Part shown: positions 8,467 through 16,014 of the stretch, piece by piece
Position numbering within the stretch: the stretch's first letter is position 1
How the letters are laid out: every line of letters starts with the position of its first letter
Assembly (NCBI RefSeq): GCF_000949425.1
Contig: NZ_CP010976.1
Span: 3,658,001-3,722,000 of the forward strand
Origin: Paenibacillus sp. IHBB 10380
GTDB lineage: Bacteria > Bacillota > Bacilli > Paenibacillales > Paenibacillaceae
DNA: 64,000 bases
Direction: 5' to 3'
Position numbers and translations under genes: made by a program
Notes under the pieces: model-generated
Databases searched by the model: none
What the model was told of the DNA's origin: nothing
The model's input: the letters and a program-made list of their open reading frames with translations, nothing else

Positions 8467-9342
8467 TTACCCCTTGATGCCAGACAATTGAATGCCTTCA
8501 ATGAAATACGACTCTGCATACAGAAACAACAGCACCATCGGAGACATGTAAAGCATCGATGCAGCGAAAGCAATCCCCTTCTCTTTAATGATCATGGATA
8601 AATAAACCGATAGCGGCTGCTTGAACGGATCGTCCAGAAAAATAAGCGGCTGCTCCACCATGTTCCAATAGTCGACAAACAATAAAATAACGAGTGAAGC
8701 CAGACCCGGCTTGATCATCGGGATAATAATGGTGTAGAATATCCGCAAATGTCCGGCTCCATCGATCTTGGCCGCTTCGATGTAGGCATATGGAATAGCC
8801 AGCATGAACTGCCTGAGCATAAATACACCAAAAGCTGCGAAAATCCCAGGTAATATAATCGCATTCGGACTATTCAGCAGCCCAAGCTTATCCGCCATAA
8901 TGTAATTCGGTACTAGCGTCACTTGGAATGGCATGAGCATCGTCAAGACATAGACGAGAAACAAGGGATCCCGGCCGCGAAATTGCAGCTTGGAGAACGC
9001 GTATGCAGCCAGTGCTGCTACGAGGGTCTGCCCTGCGATGATCGGCACCACCATGAATACCGAATTCCAGAACATCATCAGATATTTTGGGCTACCCACC
9101 AAAATCTTGTCATACTGCTCCAAGGACACTTTATCCGGTAGCAATTTTAAATTCACAAAAGGATTTGCTCTCCCTGCAACCGCTTCGTTCATCTGCCCTA
9201 TGGGCCCATAATTGATGCCAATTTCTTGTTCTGTCATGATCGAATTTGTGAAAGTGATTACAATCGGAAATAATAACATGACCGCAATAGCGCCCATGAC
9301 GACCGTTAACGCAATTTTTTTCAATACTTTAGCAACTGGCAC
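8467..9342 (-). CDS. Sugar-type ABC permease, MalG-like
   Basis: Inner-membrane permease of 291 residues with six predicted helices. It contains the conserved cytoplasmic EAA loop (EAAKIDGAGHLRIFYTIIIPMIKPGLA), which contacts the ATPase. A long external segment follows the first helix, as in MalG/LacG-type subunits. The start is probably GTG at 9342, 16 bp after the stop of the partner permease; its ribosome site is weak (AAGGG very close), so the exact start is uncertain. It forms a pair with the next gene. The ATPase must come from elsewhere, as is common for Gram-positive CUT1 systems that share MsmX. Confidence 0.85.
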   Translation of the reverse strand: MPVAKVLKKIALTVVMGAIAVMLLFPIVITFTNSIMTEQEIGINYGPIGQMNEAVAGRANPFVNLKLLPDKVSLEQYDKILVGSPKYLMMFWNSVFMVVPIIAGQTLVAALAAYAFSKLQFRGRDPLFLVYVLTMLMPFQVTLVPNYIMADKLGLLNSPNAIILPGIFAAFGVFMLRQFMLAIPYAYIEAAKIDGAGHLRIFYTIIIPMIKPGLASLVILLFVDYWNMVEQPLIFLDDPFKQPLSVYLSMIIKEKGIAFAASMLYMSPMVLLFLYAESYFIEGIQLSGIKG

Positions 9343-9358
9343 AACCCTTCTCTACCCC

Positions 9359-10240
9359 CTATTCCATGAACTGCCGATGCCGGCGTTCAATCGCAAACAA
9401 TCCCATGACGATCAGAAAAATACAACCAAACATCAAGGTCGCAGCCGCAGTCAGCTTCTGAATGTCCAACGACATGAACATGTTGTTCATATAGTGCTGC
9501 ATCATGTATATACTGTCATGCGGATAATCGCCTGCGATCAAATACGTTTCCCGAAATACTTTAAATGAGTTAATGATCGACATGATCACTACAAAGAACA
9601 TCGTGGATGTTAGATAGACAAGTGTAATACTGCGAAACTGCCGTAAACGCCCTGCCCCTTCAATTTGGGCGGTTTCGTAATAATCCTTCGGGATTTGTTG
9701 CAGTCCCGCCAAGAATAATATGACGTTATAGCCGATGTTCTTCCATAAATACACGATAATGACTACATTTCGGGCGGCATCGGTCTTCATCCAATCCACA
9801 CGTTCGGATCCGAAGTAACTCAACCAGGCGTTCAGGGAACCGTTCCAATCGAACAGCATCTGCCAGATCAGAATAATCGAGGCGACTGGAACGACAAGCG
9901 GTAACACAAATGCAGTCCGCAGCCATTTTCGAAAATATATATTTTGGTTCAGCAGAATTGCCAAACCTAGCGACAGCACAAGCATAAGCGGCACACTAAC
10001 CGCGCTAAAATAAAACGTATTGGATGCTGCCTGTCTGAAGGAATTGCTCGCGAGCAGCTCACGGTAATTATCCAACCCTACAAATTGGCTATCTACCGTA
10101 CTGTCCATAAAAGAATAGAACACTCCCATGGCAAACGGAATAAGGTAGAACATCGCAAATCCGACACCACTCGGCGCGAGGAACATCATTGCCGCTGATG
10201 TATCCTTCCGGATCCATTTCTTCATCGTTGTCTTCATCAT
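9359..10240 (-). CDS. Sugar-type ABC permease, MalF/UgpA-like
   Basis: First gene of the operon; 293 residues with six predicted helices. The EAA motif reads YYETAQIEGAGRLRQFRSITLVYLTSTMFF. The N-terminus is MMKTTMKKW. Ribosome site AAAGG sits very close to the first ATG pair, so translation could begin at any of the first three Met codons. Upstream is a 55-bp element shared with the vanY promoter, suggesting induction by the VanRS-like system. Partner genes are the MalG-like permease, the HlyD-like adaptor and the binding lipoprotein. Confidence 0.85.
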   Translation of the reverse strand: MMKTTMKKWIRKDTSAAMMFLAPSGVGFAMFYLIPFAMGVFYSFMDSTVDSQFVGLDNYRELLASNSFRQAASNTFYFSAVSVPLMLVLSLGLAILLNQNIYFRKWLRTAFVLPLVVPVASIILIWQMLFDWNGSLNAWLSYFGSERVDWMKTDAARNVVIIVYLWKNIGYNVILFLAGLQQIPKDYYETAQIEGAGRLRQFRSITLVYLTSTMFFVVIMSIINSFKVFRETYLIAGDYPHDSIYMMQHYMNNMFMSLDIQKLTAAATLMFGCIFLIVMGLFAIERRHRQFME

Positions 10241-10359
10241 CCTTTCAATAACTACTACTTAAGGGTCTAAACCCATTTCTTTGTAAACCCAGAAGCAAAA
10301 GTATAACAAGCAAAAAAAACCTACTTCTTCATCCTCAGTTTTCTCCTTCATTCATTTAG
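10241..10359 (-). other. Leader with a vanY-like 5' fossil
   Basis: Between the shared promoter element and the permease gene, the minus strand carries GAAGGAG, an ATG and codons for Met-Lys-Lys, then TAG (about 10320-10350). The same ribosome site and first codons begin the vanY pseudogene at 3843. Further on, GGGTTTAGACCCTT resembles the GGTTTATCCCTT of the vanY core. I read this as the decayed start of a second vanY-like gene, now serving as an untranslated leader. The homology beyond the first codons is weak. Confidence 0.45.
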
Positions 10360-10414
10360 AATAGGGAAAACTGTTTAAAAAGAAGTAGGGTAATTGTTAA
10401 ATTTTTCTTAAATT
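10360..10414 (-). promoter_or_regulatory. VanR-type operator/promoter of the ABC/HlyD operon
   Basis: Gapless partner of 3878-3932. On the minus strand AAATTTAAGAAAAATTTAA gives two TTTAA half-sites 11 bp apart, followed by a shared CCTNCTT block, AGTTTTC and a TATTCT -10-like sequence. It is placed to drive the permease operon. The remaining stretch up to 10559 holds nothing I recognise apart from AT-rich sequence. Confidence 0.6.
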
Positions 10415-10559
10415 TCCTGCTTGGATCTGTACTAGATTCTTTTGATCAATCATGAACATTAACATTAATTTGTAATTATGGAAAATTTGCATCATAAAAG
10501 ATCGTATACATTCACTCTATTCGATTCAGACCGATATAAACGTTTTAAGGAGGTGGTAA

Positions 10560-10628
10560 ATGGTTAATCACTTCTTCATTATCCTCACACAGTCCTTCCC
10601 AACTCATCAGGTGCTTCATACCAAATGA
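10560..10628 (+). CDS. Possible 22-residue leader peptide
   Basis: A strong AAGGAGGTGG site is followed five bases later by ATG and 22 codons (MVNHFFIILTQ...VLHTK) ending in TGA. It lies about 170 bp upstream of a small secreted protein gene on the same strand. The good ribosome site is the only support. It may be a regulatory leader, a small peptide, or chance. Confidence 0.35.
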   Translation: MVNHFFIILTQSFPTHQVLHTK

Positions 10629-10798
10629 GTAATGGTTTGTGCTTCCCTTCATTGTATGTCACTTCATTATCACCAACCCATCCGCCTATTCAAAACACAA
10701 TTCTTTATTATGCGTGGTTACCCACATTTGTTCAGAGAAGGTATGCTAACGTTCATTTTTTGCTGTTCAATAACCCCATTCTAAGGAGGAATTTTGTA

Positions 10799-11152
10799 AT
10801 GAGAAAATTCAAATTAAGTTTGCTAGTTTTCGTGATGCTATTCACTTTTGCCTCAACAGCGTTCGCCGATCAACGGGAATCAACAGGAACTTATACACAC
10901 TCAGGTGGCAATCTCCAAGTCAATTATTATGCCTATGATTCACATGTCAGCGGGTACTTGTCTGTTTATATTTATAAAGAAACGGCGAATGGCGATGTCC
11001 TTATTAATTCATTCTATGAAGAAGGCGGCAGACCAGGCCACGATACTCATCAGGGCACCTGGTACCTTGGCAATCAGCCTGCCGGAACGTATAAATATTT
11101 TGCCTTCGTTCCAAGCGACTGGATGGGACCTTCAATTGGGTTCAGTAGTTGA
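10799..11152 (+). CDS. Small secreted protein of unknown function
   Basis: Protein of 117 residues starting at the ATG at 10799 with AAGGAGGA upstream; longer in-frame starts lack a ribosome site. The signal peptide is MRKFKLSLLVFVML...STAFA, with likely cleavage before DQRES, leaving about 94 residues. The mature part is rich in Tyr, Gly and Ser (TYTHSGGNLQVNYYAYDSH, NQPAGTYKYFAFVP), which suggests a compact beta fold of the kind found in small secreted or spore-surface proteins. No Cys or catalytic motif is seen and I cannot name the family. A terminator follows at 11214. Confidence 0.75.
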   Translation: MRKFKLSLLVFVMLFTFASTAFADQRESTGTYTHSGGNLQVNYYAYDSHVSGYLSVYIYKETANGDVLINSFYEEGGRPGHDTHQGTWYLGNQPAGTYKYFAFVPSDWMGPSIGFSS

Positions 11153-11213
11153 TTTGAAAGGAAATTCGAGTAAGCGACGTTTGCGAACATATTCAGTTTA
11201 GGTGAATCCAGGC

Positions 11214-11254
11214 AACCGGATACTGCCATACGGCTTATTCGGTTCTTTTGATTT
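11214..11254 (+). terminator. Terminator after the small secreted protein gene
   Basis: Stem AACCGGATA/TATTCGGTT (one G-T pair) with an inner GCC/GGC stem, followed by CTTTTGATTT. Confidence 0.65.
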
Positions 11255-11413
11255 CAAACCACACAAACATACTTCGTCTCAACTATCACTTTTATAATAT
11301 TAATTTCTGCTATAGTTATTAAAATGAAGGCAAGAATACGTATGTAAGCTTAGAACGTCGAAACGTTGGACATAGGAGCAATTAGCTTCAAAAATACTAG
11401 TGGGGTGATACAA

Positions 11414-12322
11414 ATGAGGATTGGTATTATTGGATTGGGTGATATTTCCACAAAATCATACTTACCTGTGCTTTCAGAAAAAGAAGGTATAGAACTTGTG
11501 CTTTGTACGAGAGATCTGGACACTCTAAACAACTTATCACAAAAGTATAGGATTCAGGAAAAGGTTCAGACTGTGGAGGAACTGATAACAAAAAATATCG
11601 ATGCAGCATTTGTGAGTACGGCTACAGAAGCGCATTTTGAAATAGCTGAAAAATTACTTGAAAGTAGCATAAACATATATATAGACAAGCCCATATCGAT
11701 GAGTTTTCATGAAACTGAAAGAATCGTGAGACTCTCCCAAGAGAGCGGAAAAATAGTCATGGTTGGTTTCAACAGAAGATTTATACCTAGAGTTAAAGAG
11801 CTTAAGGAACATGGTAAAGCTAGCTTGATTATCATGCAAAAAAATAGATTCGCTGCTCCAGACTATATAAGAAGAGTTGTTGTAGAGGATTTTATACACG
11901 TTGTAGATACGCTTAGATTTTTAATGGATACCGAGGTCAAGGATGTAAAGGTAGAGTACCTTAGAAAAGGTGACATGCTTGATCATTTGGTGATACAGCT
12001 TATTGGAGAAGGGTGTACTGCTATAGGCGTAATGAACAGAAATGGTGGTGTTACAGAGGAAATCATTGAGTATATGACCGGCCATAATAAATATGTAGTA
12101 AACAGTCTTGTTGAAACCACTCACTTTCATAATAAAGAAATACGTATATCTAAATTCGGGGATTGGGAACCCACACTGTATAAACGCGGCTTCTATCAAA
12201 TAGTAGATCATTTTATTGATTGCGTTAAAAATAACTCGATACCTGATCCATCTATTGATGATTCGCTCTTAACACATGAAATTTGCGAAAGAATAGTTAA
12301 GTACATTGATTCTGATGTTTAA
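11414..12322 (+). CDS. Gfo/Idh/MocA-family NAD(P)-dependent oxidoreductase
   Basis: Protein of 302 residues from the ATG at 11414, chosen because GGGGTG lies seven bases upstream. The N-terminal Rossmann fold starts MRIGIIGLGDIS, and the second half of the cofactor domain has VSTATEAHFEIAEKLLES and the family IDKPIS segment (usually EKP). The C-terminal alpha/beta domain contains DFIHVVDTLRFL, which matches the active-site helix (D-x-x-x-H-x-x-D). Such enzymes oxidise or reduce sugars, inositols and related compounds; the substrate is unknown. The gene stands alone and its base composition is more AT-rich than its neighbours, so transfer is possible. Confidence 0.85.
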   Translation: MRIGIIGLGDISTKSYLPVLSEKEGIELVLCTRDLDTLNNLSQKYRIQEKVQTVEELITKNIDAAFVSTATEAHFEIAEKLLESSINIYIDKPISMSFHETERIVRLSQESGKIVMVGFNRRFIPRVKELKEHGKASLIIMQKNRFAAPDYIRRVVVEDFIHVVDTLRFLMDTEVKDVKVEYLRKGDMLDHLVIQLIGEGCTAIGVMNRNGGVTEEIIEYMTGHNKYVVNSLVETTHFHNKEIRISKFGDWEPTLYKRGFYQIVDHFIDCVKNNSIPDPSIDDSLLTHEICERIVKYIDSDV

Positions 12323-12366
12323 AGCAAGACCCATTTGGATTTAGATCTTTGTTAGGGATCTTTTCA

Positions 12367-12416
12367 CTCAACTTTCGCACTTCGAAAATTGCCAATTTCG
12401 ATGTGCGAAAGTTGAG
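12367..12416. repeat. 50-bp inverted repeat
   Basis: Arms CTCAACTTTCGCAC and GTGCGAAAGTTGAG pair perfectly over 14 bp, and an inner pair (TCGAAAATT/AATTTCGA) extends the stem with one bulge. It lies between convergent genes and lacks a strong U-tract. A weaker terminator-like hairpin (AGATC/GATCT then TTTT) precedes it at about 12342-12364. Confidence 0.7.
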
Positions 12417-12440
12417 CTATTTAGATATGTACTACATGCG

Positions 12441-13007
12441 CTACTTTTTTCGCGATTCCAGAAGAAACAAAACAAGACCTGCACATATAAGCACCAAAGC
12501 CCCTACATAGGAGCCAACGACTTCGAAAATACCCTCAAACCACCTTGGCTTCATACTTACCATAAAAAAGAGAGCCCCAGCGCCAACCAAAATAACAGCC
12601 AAATTATTGCCCCTCATCAGATTTGTCAGTGGATCACCAGGATTCTCACCCACTTCCAATTCCCCACGTTCGTAGCGAACATTAATCCGATTCGTCGATT
12701 GTAAAGCATCAAAAATATTATAAAAATAAATAACGGGGATAATTAATGAAAATAAAGTGATTAAAGGGATACTCCCTCCCCCATCAGCACCCACTAAAGA
12801 AACAACAGCAAAGATATCTAATATCACAAGCACCATAATCAAAAGCCCTCGCTGCATAAGACCCAGATAGAGATGCCCTATGCCTGGTACAAACATGGAA
12901 AGCAAACAGGCGAGCCATTTTTTCTTTCTTGGAGGTTTCCGATAAAAGGGCGGGTATGGCATTTGATTGTAATCAGGGAAACGATCCATGTCGTTAGGGT
13001 TATTCAT
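12441..13007 (-). CDS. Membrane protein of the ECF sigma operon
   Basis: Protein of 188 residues from the ATG at 13007 (GGAGG eight bases upstream). The N-terminal 30 residues are Pro/Tyr-rich and cytoplasmic, then come hydrophobic segments at about 33-70, 78-98 and, near the C-terminus, two more. LACLLSMFVPGIGHLYLG resembles the TM2-type segment found in small envelope proteins. It is the third gene of a cluster with an ECF sigma factor and its probable anti-sigma protein, so an envelope-stress role or help in anti-sigma function is plausible but unproven. Confidence 0.75.
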   Translation of the reverse strand: MNNPNDMDRFPDYNQMPYPPFYRKPPRKKKWLACLLSMFVPGIGHLYLGLMQRGLLIMVLVILDIFAVVSLVGADGGGSIPLITLFSLIIPVIYFYNIFDALQSTNRINVRYERGELEVGENPGDPLTNLMRGNNLAVILVGAGALFFMVSMKPRWFEGIFEVVGSYVGALVLICAGLVLFLLESRKK

Positions 13008-13033
13008 CACAACTTCCTCCTTCTACACATTGA

Positions 13034-13354
13034 TTAGGATACTAAATAAAGAGAGATTTTTTCAATATAGGCCGAAAGCTGAACCATCTGATCATTAATA
13101 GTTAGCACTTTATGAAAAGCACCCGTACTTACAAACAATACGGTAGCCGCTGCTGCTACGCATCCATGAAAAGCATTTTGCTTCCACTTAGGTCCTGCAC
13201 TAGTGTAACGTGCTGTAGAACTAGAATCTATTGAACCTATTGCCTGCATGACCTTATCAGTAAAACCATGCTTAGGCTCCAATAAGGGCAACTCATCGAG
13301 CTTATCATTTAAATATTGCTGAAGCTGCTTGTTTTCCTGATGTCTCGGATTCAT
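13034..13354 (-). CDS. Probable anti-sigma factor, single-pass membrane protein
   Basis: Protein of 106 residues whose ATG lies inside the end of the sigma gene (50-bp overlap), with GGAGGTGA as ribosome site. A charged N-terminal region (QENKQLQQYLNDKLDELPLLEPKHGFTDKVMQAI) precedes one hydrophobic segment at about residues 64-82 and a short external tail. Size, topology and tight coupling to an ECF sigma gene are typical of small anti-sigma factors. No zinc-binding ZAS motif (HxxxCxxC) is present, so its binding mode would differ from RsiW-like proteins. Confidence 0.65.
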   Translation of the reverse strand: MNPRHQENKQLQQYLNDKLDELPLLEPKHGFTDKVMQAIGSIDSSSTARYTSAGPKWKQNAFHGCVAAAATVLFVSTGAFHKVLTINDQMVQLSAYIEKISLYLVS

Positions 13355-13907
13355 GATGGTTCACCTCCAACCATTTTTGTTTCAGCATAGCTTTTCCGCG
13401 ATATAATCGGGTTTCTAGCGTCTTGATAGGAAGTCCTGTTGCATCGGACATTTCTTGATAAGAGAGCTGCTTATAGTGGTACAAATAGAGGATTACTCTA
13501 TATTTATCTGGAAGCTCAGAGAGCATTTGCAGCATGTCGGCTTGAGCCTCTTTATGCAGCAGTTGTTCCTCCGGCTGTTCCTTAGCATCGCTAAACCACC
13601 CCCCCACCTTATCAATTAGGACACTATAAGGCTTTCTACGTTGAGCACGTTGATGATCGATCACAACATTGAGGGCCAATCGATACAGCCAAGTCGTAAA
13701 TCTGGCATCTCCACGGAAAAGCCCCAAGGAACGATACAACTTCACAAAAACTTCTTGTGAAAGATCCTCAGCCGTTTCATGATGTTCTACCATACGGTAA
13801 ATCAGCGTATAGATATAGCTCTTATGTCGATCCACCAGTATTCGGTAGGCCTCCGAATGACCTTGACGGATCTCATTAATTAGCTGCTCATCCGTCAAAT
13901 CTTCCAT
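13305..13907 (-). CDS. ECF-type RNA polymerase sigma factor
   Basis: Sigma-70 family protein of 200 residues. The ATG at 13907 is favoured because GGGGGGAGG lies six bases upstream; an ATG eight codons earlier lacks a site. Region 2 is readable (HETAEDLSQEVFVKLYRSLGLFRGDARFTTWLYRLALN) and region 4 ends with LSYQEMSDATGLPIKTLETRLYRGKAMLKQ. The next gene overlaps it and probably encodes its anti-sigma factor. Upstream on the minus strand a CGTCTAAG sequence resembles an ECF -10 element, so autoregulation is possible. The exact regulon is unknown. Confidence 0.9.
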   Translation of the reverse strand: MEDLTDEQLINEIRQGHSEAYRILVDRHKSYIYTLIYRMVEHHETAEDLSQEVFVKLYRSLGLFRGDARFTTWLYRLALNVVIDHQRAQRRKPYSVLIDKVGGWFSDAKEQPEEQLLHKEAQADMLQMLSELPDKYRVILYLYHYKQLSYQEMSDATGLPIKTLETRLYRGKAMLKQKWLEVNHHESETSGKQAASAIFK

Positions 13908-14002
13908 AGCTGCCTCCCCCCTTTGTTCCATTCCAAAACTTAGACGACAAGGTTACCAATTCCCCTTCAAATAGTACATAAAAAAAATAAATAAATGAAT
14001 AG

Positions 14003-14242
14003 GTGGCAAAAAAATTCATTATTACTTATCAGTCATTATTCGAAGAGCATACCTTACTCGATGGCACAACTGGCACATTGATTATAGAAAATACAACATT
14101 GGATATTGTGAGATTCATGTCAGGACCACTTGGCGGCGACCAACAAATCGGAGCCATCGTGGCTCAGAATGAACTAGACTTGTTAATTTTCTTTCGTGAT
14201 CCCCTTGTCTCTCACATGAGATCAAGTTTATTGGGTAAGCTC
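14003..14242 (+). pseudogene. mgsA: Methylglyoxal synthase remnant
   Basis: About 80 codons read [26 protein letters not shown], then [32 protein letters not shown]. The second part is the phosphate-binding and catalytic core of MgsA. The normal N-terminal strand (IALIAHDKKK) is absent, the HxLYATGTTG segment is one residue short, and the sequence leaves the family after FFRDPL, losing the C-terminal third. No good ribosome site is present. Intact MgsA is about 130-150 residues, so this is a decayed copy. Confidence 0.85.
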
Positions 14243-14280
14243 TAGCAGCCTCCGCAATGACTAGAATAATTGAATTGTTA

Positions 14281-14322
14281 ATACTAAAAAGCCATGGATT
14301 TATTTCCATGGCTTTTTAGTAT
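14281..14322. terminator. Bidirectional terminator
   Basis: An 18-bp perfect stem (ATACTAAAAAGCCATGGA and its complement) around TTTATT, with A/T runs on both flanks. It serves rtcB on the minus strand. Confidence 0.85.
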
Positions 14323-14378
14323 TCTCTCATTTAAAAATTCCAGGAAGCAATCGCTGCTTCCTGCCGTTACTTAAGACA

Positions 14379-15797
14379 TTAAACTCCCTTAATCGCTGCC
14401 ATAGGCTTACATGTTGCCACTACATCAGCTAGGGATGCCCCCACCACACTGTCAATAATTTGATCAACGTCTTTATATGCTTGTGGACATTCATCCAGAA
14501 TCGTTGCTAGGGAACGGTGGTTGACCAGGATCTCTTCATCGGACCCCACTTTCATAGATCGCTGGAATTCATCAACTGTCACCAATTCCTTAGTAGCTTT
14601 CCTTGATCTCGCTCTCCCTGCTCCGTGACAGATGGAATAAAAATTCTTCGTCCCTTCTTCTTTACCTATCATAATGTAAGAGGAAGTTCCCATTGAGCCT
14701 GGAATTAATGCCGGATGCCCCGTTTCTCTATAGGCAGCTGTGTTGAGGAAATGTCCTGGTGGCAACGCGCGTGTTGCTCCTTTCCGGTGAACAAGCATCG
14801 CCTCATTCCGATGATATTCCTTCAAGGCATAGTTATGCATTAAGTCATACAACACTGGAAACTCAATTTCTCCCCCGAATAATTCGCGGAAAGCCTCTCG
14901 AACACCGAATGCAATCATATGCCTGTTGCTAACCGCGAAATTTAATGCGGAGTACATCAGATTGAGATAGCTTTGCCCTTCATCGCTCGAAATCGGTGCA
15001 TAGATCAGACTACGATCTGGATTTTCTATACCCCAGTTGAACATCGATGCTCGGAATAGCTTCGTATACTCTTGACCGAGTTTAGCACCCCATGCCCGGG
15101 AACCAGAATGAATCATTACGATGACTTGCCCATCGAATAATCCCCATTGTGTCGCTAAATCCTTCTGTGCTTCTTCTATTTCTAGGTACAGTATCTCGAT
15201 AAAATGATTTCCACCGCCTAATGTCCCTAATTGACCGTGAGCATATTTGTGAATGTCATCTGGTAGCTTATCAAGATATTGATGATCATACTTAAATGTC
15301 GACTGCTCTACGTGTGTCAGCCATTGCTCATGTGGAACATAGGCACTCGGAAGTCCTCTCAGACCATACTTCACGACTTCCCTAATATCTATATCTACAT
15401 AATGAGAGTTCGTACGTTCATTCGTCGGAACATATTTCTCAATCGTCTTAATTAGCGCTCTCCGCACACCTTTATCCTGAATGTCCTTCTTGTGTAGAGG
15501 TGTCGTATGCACACGCATCCCACAGCCAATATCCACACCCACAATTGAAGGAGATACAAATCCATCCTTCATATTCCAAACCGCAGTTGTTCCGATACAG
15601 GTTCCAATGCCTACATGCGCATCTGGCGTATAGCTCATATATACATTACGTGGAATTATTAAGTTGTTATCGGCCATCTCAAATGGTCTGGAATCAAACG
15701 ATTGATAAATGTCCGGATTAGCAAATACATGTAGATTGCCGTTAGGTAGATCGATCTCATAATGATTATTTCCGTGGAACTTTTCTATTCTTTCCAT
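14379..15797 (-). CDS. rtcB: RtcB-family RNA 3'-phosphate/5'-OH ligase
   Basis: Protein of 472 residues spanning the full RtcB family length. The metal-binding and GTP-binding motifs are intact: VGVDIGCGM, GTLGGGNHFIEI, HSGSRAWG and, near the C-terminus, CHGAGRARSR, whose His is the residue that becomes guanylylated. RtcB joins RNA ends carrying 2',3'-cyclic or 3' phosphate to 5'-OH ends, and so repairs RNA cut by ribonucleases. TGGAGG precedes the ATG by seven bases. No archease, rtcA or toxin gene is adjacent, so the gene acts alone in this locus. Confidence 0.93.
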   Translation of the reverse strand: MERIEKFHGNNHYEIDLPNGNLHVFANPDIYQSFDSRPFEMADNNLIIPRNVYMSYTPDAHVGIGTCIGTTAVWNMKDGFVSPSIVGVDIGCGMRVHTTPLHKKDIQDKGVRRALIKTIEKYVPTNERTNSHYVDIDIREVVKYGLRGLPSAYVPHEQWLTHVEQSTFKYDHQYLDKLPDDIHKYAHGQLGTLGGGNHFIEILYLEIEEAQKDLATQWGLFDGQVIVMIHSGSRAWGAKLGQEYTKLFRASMFNWGIENPDRSLIYAPISSDEGQSYLNLMYSALNFAVSNRHMIAFGVREAFRELFGGEIEFPVLYDLMHNYALKEYHRNEAMLVHRKGATRALPPGHFLNTAAYRETGHPALIPGSMGTSSYIMIGKEEGTKNFYSICHGAGRARSRKATKELVTVDEFQRSMKVGSDEEILVNHRSLATILDECPQAYKDVDQIIDSVVGASLADVVATCKPMAAIKGV

Positions 15798-15869
15798 CTT
15801 GTAACCTCCAGGTTCCTATTTGATCTGAACCCATCATCGCTGATTTTAACGGCTACGAACATGGTAAAA

Positions 15870-15899
15870 GTATTACGACCATCAAAATATTTGGTACAA
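15870..15899 (-). promoter_or_regulatory. Candidate sigma-A promoter of rtcB
   Basis: On the minus strand TTGTAC and TAATAC are separated by 18 bp, about 75 bp upstream of the rtcB start. Confidence 0.5.
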
Positions 15900-15953
15900 T
15901 ATAGAAATATCTATATGTGAAGAGACGACCTCTTCACCTTTCATCCCTCTCCC

Positions 15954-15982
15954 TTGTCCAGCTCCCTTTTTTGAGATACAAT
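15954..15982 (+). promoter_or_regulatory. Candidate sigma-A promoter of the DMT exporter
   Basis: TTGTCC, 17 bp, TACAAT, placed just upstream of the EamA-type gene. Confidence 0.65.
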
Positions 15983-16014
15983 TTGATCACTTGCCTATGG
16001 AAAGGATGACATTT

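Noticed and set aside
10848..11201. Alternative-frame ORF over the small secreted protein
   Set aside because: No ribosome site or recognisable protein. The other frame has a signal peptide, a good ribosome site and a terminator after it.
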